NCBI RefSeq assembly: GCF_963576545.1
Contig: NC_083636.1
Span: 1,248,383-1,312,382, forward strand
Direction: 5' to 3'
Length of the DNA: 64,000 nucleotides
Origin: Limanda limanda
Taxonomy: Eukaryota > Chordata > Actinopteri > Pleuronectiformes > Pleuronectidae
How positions within the stretch are numbered: the first letter of the stretch is position 1; every line of letters begins with the position of its first letter. The notes beneath the pieces were generated by a model. The model was given only the letters and a program-made list of their open reading frames with translations. It made no database searches and was not told the origin of the DNA. Positions 1-11,150 of this stretch are shown here, in pieces. Made by a program: the position numbers and the translations under genes.

Positions 1-474
1 CAACAGAAAACCTGGATTTGATTTGATGGACGATATAATAACTCATCATGAAAACTGATGTTTGTATAAATGTAAGCAAAAAACATTTGAAAGATTTTTT
101 GAGATGGAACATTTTGAAATAAAAATGTATTATCTGACGATTGTTCTTTTGATCTCATGTCTTCATTTATTTAATAAATAAATATTTTATGTTTGTGTGC
201 ATGTGAGTGTGTGTGCAGCTCATGAGGATCTTTCCTGAAAAGATGCTGAGTCAGATTCCAAGAAGATGAACATGAATCTGACTTTCCTCTGTCCTTAAGA
301 AACTAAACAGCAAAGTTTTGTTATCTTCATGTAATTTTTCTTCAAACTAGAATCTTTACTTTATGAAAACAGAATCATTCCGAACACATCCTCTTCATAA
401 ATATATATTTAACCTTTTATTCTAAATTAAAAGCTGAAGTAAAACTTGAAACAAACTTAAGCTAAGTGTCAGAA
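1..474. other. AT-rich stretch without gene
   Basis: AT-rich unique-looking sequence. I see no open frame of note, no RNA gene and no recognisable repeat. It ends at the left target duplication of the LINE copy that follows. Confidence 0.5.
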
Positions 475-487
475 CTGAGTGAACGTG

Positions 488-1143
488 TTTTTTTTTAACA
501 ATCTGTTTATTGAATTTGTTACATAATTAAACAAACAATACTGTTCCATCAATAACAATTACAGATGTAATTTCAACATACCACAGAACAGATACCAACC
601 CCCCACCCCCCTCCCTCCGGCACCTAGCCCCAACAGATGAGCACATAGAGTTGAAAAATAAAGAAAAACAAACAGAAGAAAAACAAAAAAAGATGGGTTG
701 ATAGAGGAAGAGAGAGAAAGGAAAAATAAATAAGCAAGTAAATACATTAATAAAAGAATAGATGACATAAATCATAAAAATAATAATAATAATAATAATA
801 TAATAGTAATACTAAAAATAAATGAATGAATAAATAAATAGATACATACGATCAATACAAAAAAAATTAAAATATTAAGAAAAGAAAATAAATAAAAGAA
901 AAGAAACACAAGTTCAGCAAGGCAGTACTTAGCTCACAGCGATCAGAAAGCTTGTGCTATTGACACAAGACAAACAGGGATTCCAGGACTTCTCAAAAGA
1001 AACAGCCTGACCAATCAGAGTCAGTATAATTTTTTCTAATTTAAGAAAATAAAGCACCTCCTTAACCCAGTGAGTATAGGTGGGGGGGACTGGGGATTTC
1101 CATTTTAGCAGAATCAACCTCCTGGCCAGCAGAGTGGTGAGTG
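488..1143 (-). mobile_element. 5'-truncated L1/Tx1-type LINE, 3' end
   Basis: A retroposed 656-bp fragment on the minus strand. The flanks carry a perfect 13-bp direct repeat CTGAGTGAACGTG at 475-487 and 1144-1156, the expected target-site duplication of target-primed insertion. The plus strand opens with a T run (488-496), which is the poly(A) tail read from the minus strand. On the minus strand, positions about 1143-929 encode a C-terminal ORF2-like segment with RRLILLKWKS, then a W and the motif LYFLKLEKI. This matches the pattern at the C-terminus of L1/Tx1 ORF2 proteins as I know them. The rest is a 3' UTR containing an (AAT)n stretch at about 778-800. The 5' part (endonuclease and RT core) is absent, so the copy is dead on arrival. 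Confidence 0.8.
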
Positions 1144-1189
1144 CTGAGTGAACGTGGTTTGACAGCAGGTGTGTGGTTTCTTCTAGCAG

Positions 1190-1250
1190 TCCGTGCACGT
1201 GTGTGTCCGTGCACGTGTGTGTCCGTGCTGGTGTGTGTCCGTGCACGCTG
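1190..1250. repeat. 16-bp minisatellite CCGTGCACGTGTGTGT
   Basis: About 3.5 tandem copies of a 16-bp unit, one unit carrying CTGG in place of CACG. Each full unit contains the E-box-like hexamer CACGTG. It lies just outside the right target duplication of the LINE copy. Nothing indicates function. Confidence 0.75.
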
Positions 1251-1394
1251 TGACACACTGTCATGTTGCTGCAGCAGGGAGACACGAGCAGCGATGCAAC
1301 ACTTCTCATGGAAGTCGTGTGTGGAACAGAAAGTCAGGAGATGAATAATATGAGAATTATACATTAATACGTCTGAGTATTAATACTCAGTCTG

Positions 1395-1590
1395 TTTTTA
1401 TATCATCAAATAACTGATTCAAATTAAAAAACTGATCAGAAACACAAACATCAGAGAGATGAGAACGACCTGAAATGAAAGATACATCTTTACAAACATT
1501 TATTTAACGTCAAAATTTAACGTTAAACTCAAAATCATTTGAGTTTAACGTTAAATTTTCTCCATGTCCCATCTACAGTAAAATATTCAT
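1395..1590. repeat. Partial copy of a common teleost interspersed repeat
   Basis: Shares phrases with the fuller copies at about 2600-2900 and 30250-31050: a block reading ATCATCAAATAACTGATTCA, then TTTACAAACATTTATTTAAC, then CATGTCCCATCTACAG. Here the middle is interrupted by a 48-bp palindrome (1512-1559). I recognise the family as a widespread fish repeat but cannot name its class from sequence alone. Confidence 0.5.
1512..1559. repeat. Perfect 22-bp inverted repeat, 4-nt loop
   Basis: Arms 1512-1533 and 1538-1559 are exact reverse complements with an ATCA loop. Each arm contains the self-complementary core TTTAACGTTAAA. This is a cruciform-capable palindrome inside a copy of an interspersed repeat whose other copies lack it. 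It could be a small foldback element or a DNA repair product. Confidence 0.9.
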
Positions 1591-1638
1591 ATTGTGAGAT
1601 GTGACCGTGTGTGAACAGTTCAGCACGAAATCAAAATC

Positions 1639-2433
<795 letters not shown>

Positions 2434-2599
2434 TTGTTTCTGAGTGCATTTAGGTTTTCATGTTTAATCCTCAGAGTTAAATTAGACTCTGTTATTTATT
2501 TTCAAATGAGAGTGTAAAATGCTCAGAGCAGTTCTGGAGGTGGCCACAGAGAGGCGCTGTTGGTCCATGTGTGATCCTGTTTCATCTCTTCTCTTTTCA

Positions 2600-2900
2600 G
2601 GAATAAAAGTCAACGTGGAGAAATCTGTTGTGATCCCGCCCACACTCTCTGTGGACCAATCAGGAGCCAGTCTCAGCTGTCAATCATGACGTCCAGCCTG
2701 TTTTTATATGATATATTATCTAAATAAAACCAAACTGATCATAAACATCTTTACAAACATTTATTTATTTAACATCTACCAGGTCCCATCTGCTAACATG
2801 GAGGAGGAGGAGTTATGAGCTGTACCTCAGCCAGACACCAGGGGGCGATAGAGACACTCGTCTTGCTTGGTATGAGTCTGCTACGTCTCCTAAATGACAC
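2600..2900. repeat. Common teleost interspersed repeat (fuller copy)
   Basis: Contains the run CCAATCAGGAGCCAGTCTC followed by AGCTGTCAATCATGACGT, then TTTACAAACATTTATTTA, then the tail CAGCCAGACACCAGGGGGCG. The same blocks in the same order occur at 30250-31050 (interrupted) and in part at 56880-57000. I recognise this as a high-copy fish repeat. It carries a CTCF-like core near its 3' end (2835-2848). Confidence 0.65.
2835..2848 (+). promoter_or_regulatory. CTCF-like core motif (12/14)
   Basis: ACACCAGGGGGCGA against the vertebrate CTCF core CCASYAGRKGGCRS, mismatching at the first and last positions. It lies inside the teleost repeat. Motif match only; occupancy is unknown. Confidence 0.3.
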
Positions 2901-2942
2901 ATTTATGTTTCTGAAAATATTTAAATATGAAGCTTATGTAGC

Positions 2943-3068
<126 letters not shown>

Positions 3069-3104
3069 AGGCTGAGAATGGGTACTTGTTACTTCTTACT
3101 CTCG

Positions 3105-3948
3105 TCCTCCTCTCCTCTTCCTCCCCTCCCCCTCATCCCTCTCTTCCTCCTTTCCTCTCTTCCTCCTCTTCCTCCTCTCAACCTCCCCTCCTCCTCCTCT
3201 TCTCTTCCTCCTCTATCTCCCCTCCCTCCTCTCTCCCTCCTTTCCTCTCTTCCTCCTCTCCCTCCTCTCTTCCTCCTTTCCTCTCTTCCTCCTCTTCCTC
3301 CTCTTCCCCTTCTCTTCCTCCTCTTCCCCCCTTCTTCCTCCTCTTCCTCCTCTCTTCCTCCTCTTCCTCCTCTCCCCTCCCCCTCTTCCCCCTCTTCTCT
3401 CCTTCCTCCTCTCTTCCTCCTCTTCCTCCTCTCTTCCTCCTCTTCCTCCTCTCCCCTCCCCCTCTCCCCCCTCTTCTCTCCTTCCCCTTCTTCCCCCTCT
3501 TCTCTTCTTCCTCCTCTCGTCATACTCTTCTCTCCCTCCCCCTCTCTTCCTCCTCTCCTTCTCTCTTTCTCCCCTCGTCCTCCTCTTCCTCCTCTCTTCC
3601 TCCTCTTCCTCCTCTTCCTCCTCTCCCTCCTCTCTTCCTCCTTCGTCCTCCTCTCCTCTTCCTCCCCTTCCTCCATTCCCTCCTCTCTTCCTCCTCTCTT
3701 CCTCCTTTCCTCTCTTCTTCCTCTCTTCTTCCTCTCTTCCTCCTCTCTTCCTCCTTTCCTCTCTTCTTCCTCTCTTCCTCCTCTCCTCTTCCTCCTCTCT
3801 TCCTTCTCTTCCTCTCTCCCTCCTCTCTTCCGCCTCCTCCTCCTCCTCCTCTCTTCCTCCTCCTCTCCTCTTCCTCTCTCCCTCCTCTCTTCCTCCCCTC
3901 CTCCTCCTCTTCTCTTCCTCCCCTGCTCCTCCTCTCCTCTTCCTCTCT
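3105..3948. repeat. Polypyrimidine block, TCCTCCTCTT-type
   Basis: About 844 bp of nearly pure C/T on the plus strand, built from irregular TCCTCCTC, TTCC and CCCCTCC units. Only about a dozen purines interrupt it, and 3216-3518 is an unbroken pyrimidine run of 303 nt. Open frames in all phases (poly Ser/Leu/Pro, or Arg/Glu on the other strand) are by-products of the composition. Mirror-like TC/CT segments could form triplex (H-DNA) structures. Confidence 0.95.
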
Positions 3949-4045
3949 GGTTGATGTGTGTGTGGATGACAGTGATGTTGATGTGTGTCGGCGGTTTGTG
4001 TCGTCTCTGTCTCTCTTCTGACTGCTCACAGTGACTGGTCCTCTG

Positions 4046-4290
4046 TGTGTGTTACTGTGTGTGTGTGTGTTACTGTGTGTGTTACTGTGTGTGTTACTGT
4101 GTGTGTCTCTCTGTGTGTGTCTCTCTGTGTGTTACTGTGTGTGTTACTGTGTGTATCACTGTGTCTGTTACTGTGTGTGTTACTGTGTGTGTTACTGTGT
4201 GTGTTACTGTTTGTGTTACTTTGTGTGTTACTGTGTGTGTTACTGTGTGTGTCACTGTGTGTGTTACTGTGTGTGTTACTGTGTGTGTAG
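4046..4290. repeat. 12-bp minisatellite TGTGTGTTACTG
   Basis: About 20 tandem degenerate units with variants such as GTGTGTCTCTCT and GTGTATCACTGT. Open in three frames, which produces spurious Cys/Val/Leu-rich ORFs. Confidence 0.9.
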
Positions 4291-4408
4291 CAGTTGCTCG
4301 CTGCAGGCTCCTGCTTTGTGAGGATTGTTTTTCAAACCTTCAGTCTCTTTAAACACAGACTTTTATTTTCTGTTAATTTAATAGAATTTAATAAAATAAA
4401 ATCACTGA

Positions 4409-5050
4409 AGAATGTTTCAGCTGCAACAATTATTCTATTAACGCTTCGTATTGTTGTGTTGAGGAAACTCTGGTTTTAATGAGACTGAAAAATTTGCAGA
4501 ATATCTGAAAATAACAATGTTTCTAAAAAGGTAACTCACTTTAAATTAAAATAATAATAAAGTGTGTGGATGTAAATTAATGTAATTTAACTTTTACACA
4601 TTCTTCCATAAAGTTAACAGGAAATCTGCTTTTTCTGTCGTCCTGTTAATTAACAGGCGAAGTGAAGACATAAATAATAATAAGATCATTAAACTTGATA
4701 TTTTAAGTGTTTGTATTACTCATCTTAATCTCGTTGTTTACATATGAAACAGAACCAACATTTAAAAAAAGGGAGAAAGAAATGTTGAGATATCAATAAA
4801 AGAAGCAGATGGTTCCATCATTAAAAAGCATGAAATAAATATTTATCTGTTTTTACAACTTGTTGACAGATGATGAATTTCTAGTTATTAAGTGGGAGTT
4901 TGTTTTACATCTTTGAATAATTACAGAAAACGAAACAAACTGAATAAAGATGACTTGTTATTTATAAAGGACTTTATTGTTAAACTGTAAAATATCAAAC
5001 CTCAAGAGTTTGACGACAACAGCCCAGAAATCATTGATCACTTTTGAACC
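4409..5050. repeat. Segmental duplication, copy 2
   Basis: Second copy of the 1639-2312 segment, 642 bp. It begins at AGAATGTTTCAGCTGC and ends at CACTTTTGAACC. The size difference is mostly a ~33-bp deletion near 4755. Non-coding. Confidence 0.9.
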
Positions 5051-5154
5051 ATGAATATGTTTATCAGATGTTATTTTTTACTTTATATTTTTGTATTTGC
5101 CTCGTCGTCTTTGTGAACCTGCTCCAGCAGCGGCCCTGAGCGTTTATTCTGATT

Positions 5155-5166
5155 TAATCCTGTGTG

Positions 5167-5197
<31 letters not shown>

Positions 5198-5450
5198 TTA
5201 CAAGAACACACACACACACACACACATGTTTGTTCCTGAGTGCATTTAAATAAATGTTCTGCCAAAGCAGCCAAGGAACTTTTAATTAGACTCAAACTGG
5301 CTCTATCGCTTCATTTTGTGATTCAGTATCGCTCTTAATTATCTGTGACATTATCATCCCAATGGAGCAGTGTGTGTGTGTGAGTGTGTGTGTGTTTGTG
5401 TGTGTGTGTGTTTGTGTGAGTGTGTGTGCGTTTGTGTAAGTGTGTGTGTT
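5155..5450. repeat. Short TG/CA runs
   Basis: Interrupted TG repeats at about 5159-5194 and 5371-5445, and a CA run at 5207-5226. After the latter, homology to the sequence following duplication copy 1 resumes. Confidence 0.8.
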
Positions 5451-5594
5451 CAGACCAGCGTCGCTATGCTTGTGAGGACCAGTTCAAGCTTTAGCCTTGA
5501 GGAAGACTTTCTGTCTGGTCCTCACAAGTTCAAAAGGTTGTTTTAAGCTCCAAATTAGTATCAGGTTTAGATTAGTGTTAGAGTTGTGTTAGGC

Positions 5595-5595
<1 letters not shown>

Positions 5596-5683
<88 letters not shown>
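5596..5683. repeat. (TG)n microsatellite
   Basis: About 43 uninterrupted TG units. Confidence 0.97.
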
Positions 5684-5684
<1 letters not shown>

Positions 5685-5836
5685 CCATCAATAAGCAGTC
5701 TAAAGGGTAGATAAACACACGCTTCCTGCACAGGACTAGAATTATTCATGAGCCGTCACAATGTATCACACAACACACAAATAATTGAAATAACAACTTT
5801 ATAATACTCACGCAGGCTCCCACAGATTAACACACC

Positions 5837-5837
<1 letters not shown>

Positions 5838-5894
<57 letters not shown>

Positions 5895-5902
5895 CGCACA
5901 CA
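5838..5902. repeat. (CA)n microsatellite
   Basis: About 28 CA units, then two CG-containing interruptions (ACACGCACACACGCAC). Confidence 0.95.
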
Positions 5903-7170
5903 ACACATGATTTTAATCTGTGTCTTATCAGAAGAAAACTTTTCCACTACAATCTTTTCATTACTGATTTCTTTTCTTAATTTATTTACAAACAAAGGGA
6001 AACGTTGGAAAAAGTCTTTTACACAAGTTTTCAATCTTTTATTCTCATGAGCATCAAATCCTCTGGAGCTGCAGTTTTCTGTCTGATCCTGAACATTATT
6101 CCAGAGCGTTGGTTGGAACCCGGTCCCGGTGCACGCTGATCCACACGACCACATCCTGTTGCTATGGTAACACCCGGCCTCACACGGCTCAGGAGTTTTC
6201 CTCCGAACCTCAGATTGTGTAAATGCTGCTGGTTAGTACTTTAGTTTAAGTCGATACCGAAAGGTTTAGGATTCTCGATTCTCCTTCACACCACAGAGAG
6301 TCTGTCGCCTTCAGGTCGTAAATCAAAACCAACACAAAGAAAACCAAAGCTCTGCTAAGCAGCCAACCACTTCCTGTTTCCCTCCCATGACCAGTGCATG
6401 TGACTGGTCATGTGACGCGTGTTGTCAGTGCGGATGGAGGTCGTTTACATTTCACTTTTAATTAAACCTGGTCATGAAGCAGCTTCTCCTCAGAACCGAG
6501 TCACTTCCATACGTCTCCTCTAACGACCCTGAGGTCACGCAGCAGAACTGATGGATTGAAAAGACGTTTTATTTCATGTGGAAAAACACGGCTTCGTTTG
6601 TTAATGCACCAGATTTACTGAAGTACATGTAAAGTCTATATATTCATATTTAATAAGTCACCACATGATCTGCCCGTTTGTTTGTGGAGACGTTGGACTC
6701 TAATTAGAGGCGGAGCTTGCTCTAACGAGCCGGTGAGCTGCATGGTTCCCAGTGGCTGTGGAGTGGAAGTGATGGTTGAGTCTCTGGACCACTGGACCAC
6801 GACAGCAGAGATCATGCGTGTGGAATCAGTCACGTGACCTCTGAGCAGGATTTATTCTTACAGATGTTCTATTAATCTAATGTAAATCCACTCGTCACTG
6901 TCGTGTTCCTGGAACAGGAAGTCGAGCGTTCGTCCTGGTTCGATCCCCGTTGAAGAAGCCACATGTGGACCAGACACGTCTCAGACAGGCCGGTCCTCCC
7001 GGGTCTGTCCCTGCAGGAGGAGGACATGACGGAGCAGGGAGGTGTGAAGGAGTGCTTTATTAAACACACACAGCTGGGTCTGGTGGAGGCTCGCTGTCAT
7101 TATTCAAACATGAAGCTGCTGCTGTCGCCAGAGACGCTGCAGCAAATGAGGTCTCGTTAGGAGAACACAC
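5903..7170. other. Unique-looking non-coding stretch
   Basis: Mixed-composition sequence without a supportable exon, RNA gene or repeat. Short ORFs on both strands (up to 66 aa) lack recognisable domains. A T-arm-like string GGTTCGATCCCC near 6938 has no matching tRNA body around it. Confidence 0.4.
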
Positions 7171-7320
7171 TCACAGAGGAGGAGAGAGGAGGAGGAGAGG
7201 AGCAGAGGAGGAGGAGGAGGAGTGGAGGAGCATAGGAGGAGGAGAGGAGGAGGAGAGGAGGAGGAGTGGAGGAGCATAGGAGGAGGAGAGGAGGAGGAGA
7301 GGAGGAGGAGAGGAGTCGTC
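7171..7320. repeat. Purine-rich GGAGGA minisatellite
   Basis: Tandem AGGAGG and AGGAGAGG units with an internal ~45-bp repeat marked by AGTGGAGGAGCATAGG at 7221 and again near 7265. Confidence 0.85.
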
Positions 7321-7448
7321 TCCTCTCTCCTTGTCTCCTCTCCTCACATCTTACTGCTCATCTCTGATTCCTCTCCTTGTTTCCTGTTCCTATTCCTCTC
7401 TTTCACTTGTTTCCTTGTATTTCACCTAGTTTCCTCTTCCTGATGCTT

Positions 7449-7508
<60 letters not shown>
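7449..7508. repeat. (CA)n microsatellite
   Basis: About 29 CA units. The next ~350 bp (7510-7860) hold no gene or repeat that I recognise. Confidence 0.95.
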
Positions 7509-7510
<2 letters not shown>

Positions 7511-7971
7511 GTGAGTCAGGCCTGAACTCTGATTACTTGCCGTCTCTTCCTGCCGCTGCTGCTCCTCCCTTCAGCCTCTGACTCATAGATCATCGCAGTA
7601 CTTTGCTTCTTTGTGTCGTGTGTTCTTCAGTTAAGTGGGATTTAGAAATCAATGACCATCGATCTCAGGCCCACACACTGAGGAACAGTTATTGTACACG
7701 AGCATGTGTCTGAATATTTGCAGAAGGAGCCGGTTTACATGATTAAATCACTGATGGAACTTCTTCTCTGTTGAGTCTCGTAATCCAGATGAACTCGTGT
7801 CAGGAGCAGATTGAATCTGGAGAATATGGATGCAGAGTTCAGTCCATGTTTGTATATCTATATTAGGGTTGCAAAATTCCGGGAATATTCAAAGTTGGAA
7901 ACTTTCCATGGGAATTAACGGGAATAAACTGGAAATGTTGTGGGTAATTTATACTAACTGTATTTACCTTG

Positions 7972-8178
7972 TCATATACAGACATAAATATAAACATTTT
8001 GTTGTGTCATAGGCTGATTTGAGCCCTGAGGAAACTTTGGGCACTTGACTATATGCTTCTGCATCGTTGTGTCATTCTTAACATAGGTCTTTGCACAGTA
8101 TTTGCAAATGTACACAGCCTTTCCTTCTACATTGGATGAGGTGAAATGTCTCCACACATGAGAGAGTGCACGTGGCAT
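7972..8178 (-). pseudogene. hAT transposase N-terminal BED-finger fragment
   Basis: A 68-codon minus-strand frame starting at an ATG five bases inside the exon edge at 8182. Residues about 8-50 form a BED-type zinc finger: an aromatic W near residue 10, CKYC near residues 26-29, and a distal H-x4-C (HIVKC) near residues 42-46. The reading continues into non-homologous sequence and stops, so dimerisation and catalytic domains are missing. In intact relatives this finger binds element ends; here no functional transposase is possible. Confidence 0.65.
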
Positions 8179-8393
8179 TGTTCTGTAGAATAAGATGAGA
8201 AAAAAGTTTGTAAAAAAACACTAATGCAATGCCAGAGATATAAATAGTTAGCCAAACAATTGGAATCGTCTGTAAACATATTTTACAATTGATGGATAAA
8301 CGTATGGAAATAGTCTAGATGAACAGATGAACAATCCTCAATCAGCATGCTAATATATTTTCCCAGTAATATCATGGAAACTTACCTGACTAG

Positions 8394-8441
8394 TCCTTCA
8401 CTCTACAGCAGGCCTCAGTAGCCCTGCTGTAGAGTGAAGGA
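8394..8441. repeat. Perfect 19-bp stem, 10-nt loop hairpin
   Basis: Arms 8394-8412 and 8423-8441 (TCCTTCACTCTACAGCAGG and its exact complement) flank the loop CCTCAGTAGC. It lies in the presumptive first exon of the hAT element on the minus strand, 8 bases upstream of its splice donor. Confidence 0.9.
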
Positions 8442-8599
8442 TGCTGGGAGTTATCTGTGCATGTGATGGAAGAATGCACAGTGGAGGGTTGAAACTCTAC
8501 GTTCCATACATCTTTAAAATAGAGTTTTGAATGATGTTTTTATTGCTCAGCGTTTAATTTGCGTATTTTGCGTGTGTCTCTCTTTCCCTCACGATCAGC

Positions 8600-8766
8600 T
8601 GACATCTCATTCTCGTCCAAGTCACTGAATCCACGGCTCCGCTGGGCGCCGGCGCCCGGGGATCACCGGCTGAATGCTAAAGAAGATGGCCGCCGTGTGA
8701 TGTGATGGAGACGGATCGGAGCCGACGTGTCCGTCACCTCGCTGTGGCCGGCGGGGGGGGCATGAT
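8600..8766. promoter_or_regulatory. CpG-rich patch with YY1-like motif
   Basis: Locally GC- and CpG-dense sequence (GCGCCGGCGCCCGGGG near 8646) in otherwise AT-leaning DNA. AAGATGGCCGCC at 8683-8694 resembles the YY1 element found at promoters and also gives a four-codon ORF. No downstream exon could be supported, so this is a candidate promoter-like patch only. Confidence 0.3.
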
Positions 8767-8849
8767 GAGTGAGTAGACGTCTCACTACCTGAACCTGAAC
8801 TTAGTAAATATACCTTCAGTTCATTTTCATCCCTTTTCTCTGCTCTCTG

Positions 8850-9350
8850 TTCCTTTCTCTTCTCCTCTTCTCCTCGTCCTCTTCTCCTCTTCTCCTCTTC
8901 TCTTCTCCTCTTCTCCTCTTCTCCTCTTCTCCTCTTCTCCTCTTCTCCTCTTCTCCTCTTCTCCTCTTCTCTTCTCCTCTTCTCCTCTTCTCCTCTTCTC
9001 CTCTTCTCCTCTTCTCCTCTTCTCTTCTCCTCTTCTCCTCTTCTCCTCTTCTCCTCTCCTCTTCTCCTCTTCTCCTCTTCTCCTCTTCTCTTCTCCTCTT
9101 CTCCTCTTCTCTTCTCCTCTTCTCCTCTTCTCCTCTTCTCCTCTTCTCCTCTTCTCCTCTTCTCCTCTTCTCCTCTTCTCCTCTTCTCCTCTTCTCCTCT
9201 TCTCCTCTTCTCCTCTTCTCTTCTCCTCTTCTCCTCTTCTCCTCTTCTCCTCTCGTCCTCTTCTCCTCTTCTCCTCTTCTCCTCTCGTCCTCTTCTCCTC
9301 GTCCTCTTCTCCTCTTCTCCTCTTCTCCTCTTCTCCTCTTCTCCTCGGCC
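8850..9350. repeat. Polypyrimidine block, 8-bp TTCTCCTC unit
   Basis: Tandem TTCTCCTC units with occasional TTCTC slips. 8877-9254 is an unbroken 378-nt pyrimidine run, and G appears only in CTCGTCCT variants. The minus-strand 204-codon Arg/Glu frame is a repeat artefact. Confidence 0.97.
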
Positions 9351-9608
9351 TCTCGCTGTGATGGATCTGTTTGCTGGTTTCTGCTAAAGAGGCCGAAAGC
9401 CGCGTAATTGCAGGCGAATCAACAGCGACAGGATGAGTCATGTGACCTCCTCCTTCTCATGAACCTTTTAAATCTGCTGTTCAACATCCTGTTCTCTGGC
9501 TTTTCCAGTCGTCCTCTCTTCTCCCTCTCTCCACTCGTCTGTGTCGTTCTCTCCCTTGACCTCCTCTCCTACTTCACACCGATGAGAGGCAAGAGGCCAA
9601 AGCTGCTG

Positions 9609-9610
<2 letters not shown>

Positions 9611-9681
<71 letters not shown>
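9611..9681. repeat. (TG)n microsatellite
   Basis: About 35 uninterrupted TG units. The sequence from 9682 to about 10065 holds no recognisable feature. Confidence 0.97.
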
Positions 9682-9683
<2 letters not shown>

Positions 9684-10065
9684 CACCTCCTCTACTCCAG
9701 TTCTGCTGATCCAGCTGTTTTCTCTTGTAATATGCAGATGCTGTGTTTCCCTCTGATGATAAACAGCAGCAGGTCAGACGGAGGAGAACACGCTGATAAC
9801 AGAAGGAAACATGTGAGATGTTCTGAAGCCTGCGATCATCGAGGGATCAACACCTGAACCTCCAGCTGACGCTCTGCAGCAGATCAGCTGGTTTCTGGAT
9901 CTTCTCCTGCAGCGTCCTGGTGAAACATCTGTAACGTGTCAGAGTCCATGAGAGGAACCAGCAGGACAACGTGTGGAAGCTTCTCAGAGAGCGAGTGGAC
10001 GTGTGGACGAGGTTTCTAACACGAGACGGACGTGGAACTGGAAGAACACAAAGATCTCAGGATGA

Positions 10066-11150
10066 AGAAGAGGAGATGGACACGTAGAAGACGAAGACGA
10101 AGACGAAGACAAAGACAACGAAGACGAAGACGAAGACGAAGACGAAGACAAAGAAGATGAAGACGAAGAAGAAAAAGACGACGAAGATGAAGACGGAGAC
10201 GGAGACGGAGACGGAGACGGAGACGGAGACGGAGACGGAGACAAGAAGACGAAGACAAGAAGACGAAGACAAACCCAAACACAAACACGAAGAGGAAGAC
10301 GAAGACGAAGACGAAGAAGACGAAGAAGACGAAGAAGGCGAAGAAGGCGAAGAAGACGAAGAAGACGAAGAAGACGAAGAAGACGAAGAAGACGGAGAAG
10401 ACGAAGAAGACGAAGAAGACGGAGAAGACGGAGAAGACGGAGAAGACGGAGACGGAGAAGGAGACGGTGACGGAGACAAGAAGACAAGAAGACAAACACG
10501 AAGACGAAGAGGACGAAGGCGAAGACGAACACGAAGACGAAGAGGACGAAGGCGAAGACGAAGACGAAGACGAAGAAGACAGAGACGAAGACGAAGACAA
10601 GAAGACAAGAAGACAAACACGAAGACGAAGATGACAAAGACGAAGACGAAGAAGACAAGAAGACAAACACCAAGACGAAGACGAAGAAGACGAAGATGAC
10701 GACGAAGACAGAGATGGAGACGAAGACAAGAAGACAAGAAGACAAGAAGACAAGAAGACAAGAAGACAAGAAGACAAGAAGACAAGAAGACAAGAAGACA
10801 ACAAGACAACAAGACAACAAGACAAACACGAAGACGAAGAGGAAGATGACGAAGACGAAGACGAAGAAGACGAAGAAGACGAAGAAGACTAAGAAGACGA
10901 AGAAGACGAAGACAAGAAGACAAGAAGACAAGAAGACAAGAAGAAAGAAGACAAGAAGAAAGAAGACAAGAAGACAAGAAGACAAGAAGACACGAAGACA
11001 AGAAGACAAGAAGACAAGAAGACAAGAAGACAAACACGAACACGAACACGAACACGAAGACGAAGACGAAGAGGAAGACGACGACGAAGAAGACGAAGAC
11101 GACAAAGAAGAAGAAGAACATTAAGACACAGAGACAAAGATGAAGACGAA
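10066..11150. repeat. GAAGAC-based satellite array (~1.05 kb)
   Basis: Built from 6-bp GACGAA and GACGGA units and 9-bp AAGAAGACA units in blocks: (GGAGAC)n around 10196-10242, GAAGAAGAC-type (9-bp) around 10310-10450, and (AAGAAGACA)n around 10725-10800 and 10910-11035. The plus strand is almost free of T. Because no unit contains a stop in several frames, long ORFs appear on both strands (up to 373 codons, Lys/Thr/Arg/Glu/Asp or Ser/Leu/Phe/Val). Blocks of different periodicity suggest repeated local expansion. Confidence 0.93.

Larger units (their letters stand above)
7865..8500 (-). mobile_element. Deleted hAT transposon with BED-finger start
   Basis: Begins with TAGGGTTGCAAAATTCCGGG, the terminal sequence of a fish hAT family I recognise. 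The matching opposite terminus is not present, so the copy is truncated or rearranged. The minus strand carries the beginning of a transposase gene with clear splice signals: donor CAG/GTAAGT with the exon edge at 8386, a 203-bp intron (8385-8183), and a pyrimidine-rich acceptor ending CTACAG before the start codon at 8178. An inverted repeat sits in the upstream exon (8394-8441). The right boundary is approximate. Confidence 0.7.

Noticed and set aside
2551..2570. GGCCACAGAGAGGCGCTGTT as a CTCF site
   Set aside because: Does not fit the core spacing of the CTCF consensus.
3078..4034. 311-318 codon ORFs of Ser/Leu/Pro
   Set aside because: Polypyrimidine tract translation; open in several frames, no domain.
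6930..6955. T-arm-like GGTTCGATCCCC, possible tRNA
   Set aside because: No acceptor stem, D-arm or anticodon arm can be built from the flanking sequence.
8827..9441. 204-codon Arg/Glu-rich ORF
   Set aside because: Translation of the TTCTCCTC array on the opposite strand.
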